Shown piece by piece: positions 47,388 through 59,300 of a stretch of DNA of 64,000 nucleotides (position 1 is the first letter of the stretch; each line of letters opens with the position of its first letter). Location of the stretch: the NCBI GenBank assembly GCA_014058105.1, contig JACGCM010000544.1:186001-250000 (forward strand). The letters run 5' to 3'. The DNA comes from Kingdonia uniflora (Eukaryota > Streptophyta > Magnoliopsida > Ranunculales > Circaeasteraceae). Made by a program: the position numbers and the translations under genes. The notes under the pieces were generated by a model. That model did not search any database and was not told where the DNA came from. It worked only from the letters and a program-made list of their open reading frames with translations.

Positions 47388-50300
47388 TTACTCTGAAATA
47401 AAGACCTTGGTCTCCAACTGGTAAGCTTTAGTGAAGAAGGAAGGCCAACACAGATAAGTCGATACAATGCTGCTAACAGTAGAAGCCCCAATTAACATGT
47501 TCATCACAACTATCTGCAATTGAATAGCTTCGGTAGGTGATGCTCCTCCCATTATAAGGCCAGTCATTGCACCCGGTAGCGATATCAAGCCCACTGTCTT
47601 TGCATTGTCCAAGACTGGTGAGAGTGCGATAACTAGAGCTCTTTTCACTTGCTGATGGGTCGCCTGACGAGGTGTGGCACCAAGTGCCAAAGCCGTTTCT
47701 ACCTAGAGGACAAAGAAAACAAGATATTTAGAAGTGATTAACGACAGAGAACCCATTATGAATGAGGTAGGATAAAGGTATAATGCAGGCCTGATAAGAT
47801 GAAGATTACTTATATGCGTAACAGGTAATATACTATTTATTGTAATAGGGGTATAGATATACTATTTATTGTAATAGGGATATCTATCTATACTTACTTC
47901 TATATACTTCTATATGAAATACAAGGAATTTGGAGGATGGAGAGCTCTCTTCACGGATCTCTCGAATATTACAGTGCCACATGGCAGTTATTTGCAAGCA
48001 CTAACAAATCAATTGATGGTTTCACATTAACTTTCATATTTAAAGTTTTCAAAGGCATTCATTGCATATTTGCATGTAACCTATGAAATGATTTACCTTC
48101 CTCTCCTCACATTTTCCTCAAAATATTTATGTCAATTTAGTTGAGGATGGGATAATTAACTTTGAAACACAAAAGATACATAATTGCAAGTTCATCTCTT
48201 CATCTCCTCCTACATGTAACTGCACTAACTCTATCTCTATATAAACCATGCTACCCACTCTTTTTCCCACACCACATCATGCCATAAAATATCCTTCTTT
48301 CTTAATCCCATACCACATCATATTAACACATTCTCTCTCTAGCTTCATAGCTCATAGAAATTGCTATAATGGCAAAATGAAATATGTCATCTTCCACTCA
48401 TCGAAGTACATACGACTCAACAAAGAAATGTGAGATGGCTTACTAGCAACACAATTATACTTTTATGCCAATATTGTAAAGGTTATTTGGGCCAAGATTA
48501 TCATAAAACTATTTTTTATAATTATGTCATAGTGTGGCGTTTACTACACTAGATTTTTATTACTCCGTTCATGCATCTTAACATATGGTTGGGGAAAGGT
48601 TGAAGAATAATATGGAAGACTAGACTTGGATGCTCGAAGAATCTTTACGAGTTTTTTGGATTGTTGGTAACTATGGAAGGATCATCTCATGTTTGCTTTA
48701 TGGGGTTAATTTTTATTTTTATGTTGGTTATGATGTATATTGTATAAGAGGTTTTGATTTGTATTACGGAAATCTTGGCATATAAATCTGAATTAAATTG
48801 TGCGAAGCACGAGAATATAAAACTAGTACTTCTATATGAAATGTAAGGAATTTGGAGGATGGAGAGCTATCCTCACCAATCTCTCAAATATAAGTGTCAT
48901 GTGTCACTTACTTAGTTTTTATTAAATGAGGTGAAGTAATTAATAGGTCTTTTAACTAAAGGAAGGTGGAGTAATTTGATAAGTCATAGCACGTTTCGTA
49001 TGTCGTATGTGCACCTTCTTATTTAGTTTTTGCTAGTTACTTTAATTATATTATAATTAGGAGAAGTCTCATAATTAAAGTCTAGCTAGGGGTTTTATTT
49101 GTGCTAGGTCTCTTCTCCTATAAAAGAGAGTCTAAGTTTATTTTATTTTTAATGTTAGTTTTAGTTAGGTAGAGAGATTTAGTTTATTTTCAGTCTTTAA
49201 ATCAATCAAAGTAGTTTTTTTTTTTATCACTTCCGCGTTAGTAGTTTTATATCAATCAGTACCAGAGCGAAATTCGTTCTGTGGGGATTTTTATATTATT
49301 GATTGCTACAGTGATTTACAGTAATTTGTGTATTTGCTACAATAATTTTTGCTACAATAATGTTAAGCCAAGAAGATTTATAAGGATTATGGGACAAGCT
49401 CGGGTGGAAACACTGCGAAGTAGAAGACTACATGGACAATTAGAACCAACAGAGATTAGAAAAGGACGAATACATACTTAATTGGAGAGAAGCCAATGAA
49501 GTATGGATTCCGAATCGTCATGGATTGCAAAAGTTTTTATGTTTAAAAAAAGATGTCACAAGGAAGGCGTTAGAGATGCTTGAGAATTCTAATGAGATTG
49601 AGGCGGGAGTTGTGATGGAGGATTCAAAGAAATTTGATGAAGATGGCTTGAAATGAAACACCTCGAAGAGACGACGGTGAGAGAGGTTCACCGTGCGATT
49701 GATCTAGTGGGTGGAAAAGACGGAGACGTGTTGAAAAGTTCTCGATCAAAGTCCCACAATAGGGTCGCGATCTTGATGCGAGAAGTTCACCCGATTGACG
49801 ATTCCGATCATCATGAAGTCCAACCAAAGAAAATCAACACCACCCCAAAACTAATACCCCGAGTCGAACAAATTAATGAGTGGGGTTTCGCCGATTTGTT
49901 CGGGACCGATGAAAAAAATTATGGGATTAAAGAAGTTATTAGCAATTGTGAAATCGCGGGTTTTACCAAGATTGTTTTTTGGCAAAATCGACAAGTTAGT
50001 TGATTATCAAATTGAAGAGGTTTTTGACGAAACTCCAATCAACGGATTTTTTGAATTAGAGTTTCGAACCATTGATGAGTGTTTTTCAGTCGCTCAAAAG
50101 CCGAAAAACGCCAAGAAAAATCTAGGCTTACCGCGGGTTACATATAGAGAAGTTCCGGTAATTGGCGAAACTTCGATTAATGGAGTTGTTTTAGGCATTA
50201 CTCGAACCTTCGGGGAGGGTTTCAATGGTCAATTAAGGTCGGACAGCGGCGGACTGTCGCTAGGGTTTCTAAAAATAGTACCAATAGTCGATGCGTCCTT

Positions 50301-53300
50301 GAAAGGGGAATTCATGTTGTCATTTATCAATCCATTTTGGGATAAGTTTGAAGACTGTCGAAGTTAAAGATTTCATCAGTATTTGGGACCAAACGATGAA
50401 GTCATACACATAATTTTTGGCACCACAATCGTTTCTCTATTTCTATTTGCAGGCAAACCAAATAGGTACGGCAAATACCATGGAAGAATTTGCAGATGTC
50501 CTATACTCATAGCTGTGCATCCAATGAAGCAACACGGGATTCCAGATGATGTGCTACCCAATCCATTGGGTATATTAACGAGTTATGACACATTTCGTGG
50601 CCGTCTTCCCGCTTCTTTCAGCATTTTTTTTTATGACTTGTTGATTTTCTCGCCGGAGTTTGTGGTCAAACTCTTCTTAGACGGGGAGAGTTTACAAGTC
50701 ACGTAGTCGTACCCACGACCACGCATAGCACGTTTCGTATGTCGTGTGCACACTTTCATATTTAGTTCTTGTTATTTACTTTAATTGCATTATAATTATG
50801 TTAAGTCTCATAATTAGAGTCTAGCTATGATTTCTATTTGTGCTAGGTCTCTTCTCCTATAAAAAGAGCCTTAAACTTAGTTTATTTTTTATATTAGTTT
50901 TAGTGAGAGAAATGCTTAGCCTTAGGTAGAAATATCTAGTTTATTTTCAGTCTTTAAATTAATCAAATTAGTTTGTATTTTTGTTAATCGCTTCCGCGTT
51001 AGTAGTTTTTCTGAAACCCTTTAAATTACATAATTATGTATGAGCCCCATGATGTATATTGATCTCTTAACTAAAAGAAGGTAGAGTAATTAATTTTGAA
51101 AGCCCCAAACTCTTGATCTCCACATTCATGTAACCTTCTCCAACTCTTACCTATATAAGCTATTGTTGCCCACACTCTTCCCCCTTTTATATCATACCAT
51201 AATAACATCTCTTTCTCTTTCTTTGTACTATCAAAATTGTAGCAATGGTATTGAAGAATTAGGTTAATATTAACACTTTCATGGGGTGGCAACTACTACA
51301 ACTTCAATACGAGATATGCACCTTTTTTTTTTAGAATCCGGAAGTTTGCCGGGTTCATCTTTCGGGGCACGCCACGGTACCTCCGTAAGTCACACCTCCA
51401 TTTTAAGTCGAGATAAATCTTGGCGGATGACCCCCGGTGTTAGGTTTCGAACTCGTGAGATATGCACCTTAAACGTGGCTTTAGCATTAAAGACACAAAG
51501 GGTTGAAGGCTTGCGGTATGGTGTTTTACATGTTTTGCTACTTTGATATTGTATAAGAAATATTGATTTGTACAAATTTCATATTGTTTGATGGGTGTTT
51601 ACCATGTCACTTGAATATAATCAACATGATAATTAAGGATGAAATGAGTATTGCTCTTCTTTCCAAGTTATTCACCTAATTCTTAATTATGTCTCGAGTT
51701 TTATGTTCACTTGAAAAAAATATAATGCTTAAAAATTACCCTAAAGAGACAAACTTGATTCAAATTTCTCATGGTAAATCGTGCGAAGCACAGGAAGATA
51801 AAACTAGTTATGAAGAGAAATGAATTGCTAACCCATAGGAGATGCAGCTCTCTTCCTAACTTTCATTGGTAAAATGAAAGTGAAAGCCTATTCAATAAGT
51901 TGAGGATAAAGATAACAACCAGTTAAGGAGAAATATGTGCTTCGATTAAAACATAGAGCAACCAAACATGGGATGAATAACTACTCCCCAATAACGAGGA
52001 TCCGTAGTTTTCTTGCTCAATCATGGTTGGCTAAATAAGGCTATAATGCCCTATTAAATATCATCTCAAACTAATTTGTTTTTACCTAAAATCCAAGTCA
52101 AATCTGATTTAGGAGTTTAGCAGCTCCGCTCTGGCGATTAACCAGTGCAGCCATGTGTCACAACAAACTTACATCCCGAGAAAGTGGTGTCAATTTTTTC
52201 GCACGCTCCTCACTCTTAGGGAGAGGTCGTGAGTTTGACACCCAACAATGTGTTAGAGGGAGAACATCGCCCATAAGCAGTTAGTTTAAGATGTTTGCAT
52301 GCAGGATCGAGATGATATTAGCATTGAGATGCAATAAGATATTAGCATGAGTGCTTGAAATTTTATTAGCCTTCAGGCTGGAGATCTTACAACTGAATTA
52401 CCCGGGTACATGATCCCCAAATGTAAGCAGCCACAGGTTAAAGAGTTTAGTACGACAACACAAATACCCCCACACAAGTTGCTATCGGTGGCCTCATCTA
52501 CTTTTCCCCCACTATAGATATGTCAATCTCGCGCCTCTCATATCATAATCTCTTATGTTGGAAATCAAGTCAACCCCAAATTTAGTAAGATGGATAATTA
52601 TTGTATCTCAAATTCTTTTTTTAAGAACTTAGATCCATGGTGAATGGTGTCATCTTAAAGTTAAGCTTAAATGATTGAAGTATTTGCTGATAATGTCTTG
52701 TAAGTAACAATTAGTCCATGCTTATACATATTTTAAATGATGGTAGGATGAATGGGTAGTATAGAATTTTGGAAATTTATTGATAGGAATCGTAGTCACG
52801 AGTAGCACGTTTCGTACGTCGTGTGTGCACCTCTTTTTTGTTTAGTTATTTCTATTTAATTTAATTCCTTGAATAATAGAACTAGTTTCCTAATTAGATT
52901 AGTATAAGAGTTTTTACTTGTTCAAAGTCTCTTATCCGATAAAAGAGAGCCTAAGTTTAGTTTATTTGCTATGTTGGTTTGAATGAGAGAAAAGGCTTAG
53001 GTTTAGCCTTACCCTTAGAGAGTAATGTAGAGTTTGGGATAAATCTAACAACCCAAGGTTTCGACATTTTATTTTATGCAATTAAGAGATTTTAGTTTTA
53101 ATCGAGATTAATTTAACTTCTGTGATCTTAGTTCGTAACAACTTGGTACCAGAGCTACTAAGATTCTATGGGATTTTTTTTCTTTTGTGACGAACGATAG
53201 GGAAGAAAACGCCAAAGAAAAAACGCAAGGCGAATAATTGAAAACGATAGAAGAGTTTATCAAGTTTCTTAAAGTGTAATAAGGAGCTTACGGAATCAAA

Positions 53301-56300
53301 CAAGATGATGTCTAAACACTTTGAGGCGATGTTTGTCAAGTGTGACCTCGCAAATTTTGATGGTGACGGAGGATTTGCCAACGCCATTGAAGATGAAGTA
53401 GAAGTAGGAGAGAAGAAGATTCATGACGGAGTGTATGTAAATGTGATCGTCAAGATTGCGGAGATTGACGCGGGTGTTGTGACAGAGGATTCGATGAGAT
53501 TTGATAGAGTAGGGCTTGAAGATGAACAATTACATGAAGACAACGGAGAAGGAGGGTCACCGTGCGATTGATGTTGTAGGTGAGGAAGACGGAGACGTGT
53601 TAAAAAGTTCTCGATCAAAGTCCCACGATAGGGTCGCGACCTTGATGCAATAAGTTCACCCGATTGATGTTTGCGATCATCATGAAGTCTAACCGAAGAA
53701 AACCAACACCACCCTAAAATCAATACCTCGAGTTCGACAAATTAAGGAGTGGGGTTGCACCGATTTGATCAAAATTATAGGATTGAAGAAGATGATGTTT
53801 AAGATTTATAAAATCATGGGTTTCGTTGAAAACGAAACGGCATAAATAAACACGATTGGAGACACAAAAGTGCTCGACAAACCAATCGGAGTCGTGGATG
53901 GCCAAGCCGGGGTTGATGAATTTCCAATTGGGTTCCGTCAGGGTTCTCAAATCGAGAGAGAAATCACGGTAGTTGTGAAATTTCTCTTCACCGGAGTTGT
54001 TCTGCAGGTCACCAAAACCATTGGGGGGAGTTTTTTAGGCTAGTGACGACTGGAAAATAGCAAATCCAACAATGGATTGTCGCAAGTTTTAACAGGGAGC
54101 CGGGGAAGAGATGAGGCTTCCCCACGTGACTTGCACGGGTCGTGACACATCACAAGGCACAGGCTGTGGCATACCAGGCATAGGGCACGGGCAAAAAATG
54201 TTGGGCTTCAGGTATGGCACACGTGTGATGAATCAAGGCATGGGTATGGAACCAGAAGGCACGGGCAGGCGTCAGTCATGGTACGAATGTGATGAATCCA
54301 GGCATCGGGCAAGGCATAAGGAAAGGCATGCCTTTAATAAGAAGCGCACATGTTCCACACGTGCAAACCAGTTTAAAGTAAATTGGTTTGGGCCAAAGCC
54401 CAACTCCTCTTACCCAACCAACCCATCTTCTCCATGTTACACACACGATTCCAACCCCGACTTCCACCATTTTTGTGACTCCAACCATCGCCGTGAATGC
54501 CGACTCCACACCTCCGGCCACCGTACAAACACAAGGGACCACTCTAACATCGTACAAAAACTGTACCGGTTACCCACAATAATCCAACAATATCGACAAC
54601 CCCAACCACGACGTTGATCGACATACCTCAGACCTCGACGAATCCACCTAGCTTGAGTTCTTTACCCACCATTTCTAACCTGCATTAAACACCAATTCCT
54701 CGCCGACAACTAGAACCACCCTGCCCACAGTTGTAATACCCGAATCCTCGCCGACAAATACAACATTTCAGATTGCTATGCTGGTGGTCACCTCTGTAAA
54801 TAGTTTACAGGGCCAAAGCACAATGTCTCCGGATCAACGTTCGGATGCGAAGACTCATGAGAGAGAACAATGGGTGATGGCTCGCAACGTGAGCGTTGAG
54901 AGGGCACTTAGTTTTTGCAATACAGGGACACATTTGGGAACTAGAAGGGAGTAAGTTCTCGATGTCGGGTGTGCTGAAAATAATTATGTACTTTAACCCT
55001 TATTGGATAGAGTTTTCGGCCCGATCTTTCAAGTACAACGTATAATATCTGCAGTTTGTAAAATAATGAACCAACATGTGATTTGAGATGATGTGCTACA
55101 ACGTCCAAAGGGTATACTAGCAAGTTACGGTAAAATTTGAGGTCAGCCTTTCAACGTGCATTTTGGTTTCATGTTGACGTTTTGTAGATTTTATCGCCAG
55201 AGTTCGAACTCTTCTTAAACGGAAAGAGTTAATAGAAATCGGGGTCGTATCCATGACCACAAATAGCACGTTTCGTATGTCGCGTGCACACTTTTTTTAT
55301 TCAGTTATGTCTATTTAATTTAATTCCTTGAATAATAGGACTAGTTTCCTAATTAGATTAGTATTACAGTTTCTAATTGTGTTAGGTATCTTCTCCTATA
55401 AAAGAGAGCCTAAGTTTAGTTTATATGCTATATTGGTTTGAGTGAGAGAAAAGGCTTAGCCTTAGCCTTAAAGAGTTATGTAGAGTTTGGGGTAAATCTA
55501 AAAATCCTAGGTTTCAATATTTTATTTTATACAATTGAGAGATTTTAGTTTTAATCGAGATTAATTTAACTTCCGCAATCTTAGTTCGTAACATTTATAA
55601 TAGGTTTGATTCTCATTGTCACTTGTAATAAATCATGTGAAAAAGTTCTAGAATAACTACGTAATAGATTTAGAGCATTTCAGAAGCTAATAAGTTGCAC
55701 AGTTTCCTAAAAATGTCAAATTTTTCGATGTCTCCGGAAAATTTCCTGTTTCACCCACCAACTGGAATTTTCCAACTCCTTGCCCATTTAAAGTTTTGCT
55801 TGAGTGCTATTTAATTCCATTATTGAAATATCCTTGGACTATGTGCACAAGCAGAGATATTATCATCAAGGTAACACTCGTTATCCTTATTGATATTTGG
55901 TACTGCATAAAATATTGGACGAGCCACTAAGATCTCATACCTCGTATGTATGATACACTTAGGACTAGCCATAATGCTTACTGATATTTGGTACTGCATA
56001 AAATATTGGACGAGCCACTAAGATCTCATACCTCGTATGTATGATACACTTATACACTTATACCTAGCCATAATGCTTACTGTGATACATCGATCCAACT
56101 AGATATATAAACAAAATAAATGACTTGGACAGATACGATAGCTAAACCATGTGTACTACACTTTAAGTTTCGAGAGATGTGTCGAAAGGATTGAATCTAA
56201 GAGACTACAAAAATTTCATATTTCAAACTTGTTTATTAACTTAGAACTTGCTCTTTTGCTTTCCAAATGCCCCTTACAAGTGTCTAGCATGCAGGGCAAA

Positions 56301-59300
56301 ACCACAATTTTCACCCCAGTGCATGCTATCGGGGCATTTGGAAGCAAACTAGCAGGTTCTAAGATTACTAAACTAATAGTGAAATATGAAATTGTTGTAT
56401 TTTCTCAAAATCAGTTCTTTTGAGATGACTGCAGAAATTTAAATTGTATCGCACAGAGCGTGGCTAGCCCCAAGTGTCCACAGCATCTCGCTTTGTTCAA
56501 GTAATATACCTAATTGGGTCAATGTAACACACGCAAATAATATGGCTAGCTTAAACCTATTCATACGAGGCATGAGATCTTAGCTACTCTTTTAGTAGTT
56601 CTCTTAGTATCATTTGCAGTACCAATAGTAATAAGGATAATGAAAGGGATACCTTAAAGCCATTGCTGCTTCAGTACAGAATAAAAGGATACTGCAACTA
56701 TAAAACTAGTATACCGGGTGCCTGTGTGGACCGACCTTAAACTTTTGTTTATTTTTCTAAACTGCGGCAATCTAACTTCAAAATTTTAATACGTAACGCA
56801 AACGTTAGAGTGAATTTATGGGAAAGTATTTTTTGGTATTATAATTTGAATTTTGAAGGAGGTGGATATTATGGAGTGTGGTTTAAGGAGGGACTGATAA
56901 TGAGAATTTAATGTGGAAGAATGATTTATGGGGTTTGAAGAGTTTAATGTGGGAGAATGACTGATGGTGGTGTGAGCCCAGATGATAAACTCTGTGTTTT
57001 GAAAATGAGAGGGAGAGTTTAACTGGTGATGATGTTGGTTTTGAGAGAGAAAGGTGATTCAAGTTGGTTTAGTATAGGAGAGTACAAAGTTTTAACAATA
57101 GCCAATAACAGAGATCCCTCAGGAACTAAACTTGAGAAGAGAAGGAAAAATATAAGCTGGAACAACTAAAATCCCTAAATTCATGGGGTTTATTTTGAAC
57201 TTGGTAACAAAACAGTTAATGAAACAATTAAAATCCCTAAATTTAAGGGGTTTTCTTTTGGGAAGAGAGATAAAGTACGAAAAAAGATGCCTTTCCTTTA
57301 CTTCTATCAGACAGAAATAACCCTTGGTTCTTACTATATTACAGTTTATAAGAGAGAAAGTAATGGAGAATACATAAAGCTCAAAGGGGTAGTTTTGGAA
57401 GGGCAAAAAGCTTTAGTCAGACACTCATAACTACCCAAGTGACATTTTCCCACCAAGTTGAAGTAAAAAAGACCTAACGTCGGACTGATTAAATATCGTT
57501 CAAAGGAAAAAAAAAATCAATGGGTGACGAAGGTACAAAAATAGGTGGGCAAGAAGATTGAAAAAACTGTAAAACCTCAAAATATTTGACATTTTTTGTG
57601 AAACTTTAAGAAACAATGTAACCTATATTTAACTTTAGAAATGCTATAAATTTCAGTCACATGAAGCTTAGATTTCTCTTGAGATCGTTAAAAATATTTA
57701 AATCTTCAAGCCCTTCACAATACCTAACTAAAAGTTTCATTTTCTACAATATCCATTCATCAGACCATCCTTTATAACAGAAATGAATAGCAGACTCTTG
57801 ACAGTAACTTAGAAGACATTATTTAGCCAAAAAAAAAACCCTCCAATTATTGAAGTTAGGGATAAACATAAGTCATTATCCATCATACTAGAAGGGGGAT
57901 CGATTTGATTGCCGACTGGGATGTAGAAGATAAGTTGTAATCTCAAAGGTGGAAGGATAACATTCATCAGAGGTGAAAAGGGAAAATGTTGATACCATCC
58001 CCGAATACATGTTATGGTTATGCACACGTTGTTGCTTCGCAGTTGTTAAGTATATTTTACGGTTAGAACTAGCGGTCCTGACTCAACAACCCATGTGAAG
58101 CCAAACTCTTCTAGACAAGGGAAGCTTACACCACTTTCACATCCACATGTTCCCCACTCTCTCTCCCTCTCATCTATAATGTTACTAAAGTCCTTTCTGT
58201 AGATGTGAGACATGTAACCCATGGGTTCCATAGCGCAGTCTCCAATGCTCTACTAAGTTAATTTTCTGAGATGATCTTCAATTGGGTCGATTAGCCTAAA
58301 TTAGCCAACCATAACCAAGCAAGAAGCTGAAGCATTATTATTCGATTGGGAACTTGCCATAAAGTTTAAATATACAGGATCATAAGGGTGAAACAAAAAT
58401 AAGTCTTCTAATCCTAGCTTGTTTTTAGATAGAAGTTTTCGTTTTAAGTGCTTGGGGTAAACCACATGAAACATACTTGTGTTTTACAATCGATCTTTTA
58501 AGTTGCTCTACATTGTGTGCTCCATGTGTGTGAGTGAGTGAGTGGGGGGGTGGGTGGGTGTTTTGAAGAAAATCTAATAGACAAAGTAAAGGCCTGACAA
58601 ACAACAAATGCATGCAGCCCAAATTCATCCGCTCAGATCAAAAAAACATTACACTCCAAAAATCAAACTAGCAGGCACACATAATTCATGACAACATCTT
58701 ACCATATAGTAGTAGGAGAATAATCAATGTGCTTGATTAGTTTAGAATTCGTGAATGAAACATACCAGATTTTTTTGGGACTTAAGATCATCTCTAAGCC
58801 TTTTCATGGTTACTCCAGTCACCGTCATTGCATTACCAACCATCATGCCGGAGACAGGGATGATGTATCGTGGAGTGAAAGGAAAAACATTCAATATCAC
58901 AAGCATGAACATGGTCACAGAGGTTCCTGCTAATATAGATGCTCCGGCAACAAACTTCCCGCGTGGAACATGCTTTGCACGTTGACCTGCTGTATAACCC
59001 GCTACAGAAACCTACACCAGCCAACCACTATAATCAGTAAAATCAAAAGCACATATGAATGACTCACTATAAGCATCAAACTTTTCAGTCAGAAAGAGGA
59101 GAGCCATGCAAACCGAGAGATTTTATTGACATAAGGAAAGAGAAATAATAACACCGGTAAAACCATAATAAAAGGAGTAAAAAAAGTAAAGTGAATCCAC
59201 CAAGACTAATGGACCAAGGGCTTCTGACAAGGACATCATTCCGTCAAACCATAAGCAAATTTAAGAATATACCTCTCATGCTTATTTGCTACCTTACACC

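Larger units (their letters stand above)
48827..51807 (+). mobile_element. Second non-autonomous Helitron, directly abutting the first and interrupted by an LTR element and a SINE
   Basis: It begins immediately after the first Helitron with the same 5' sequence (ACTTCTATATGAAAT, then GGAATTTGGAGGATGG) and ends with the same hairpin (GTGCGAAGCAC) and CTAG|T at 51804-51807. Without the LTR element at 48977-51030 and the SINE at 51323-51456 its length would be close to that of its neighbour, so the two are tandem copies of one family. Confidence 0.78.

Noticed and set aside
49876..50367. 163-codon open frame in element A
   Set aside because: Part of a non-autonomous LTR element; only partly shared with copy B and without a known domain, so not called as a gene.
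54111..54617. 168-codon open frame
   Set aside because: Inside the internal region of LTR element B; composition is driven by GGCA-type simple repeats and it matches no gag or pol motif.
58833..59024. 63-codon cysteine-rich minus-strand frame
   Set aside because: Out-of-frame shadow of ALS3 exon 2.
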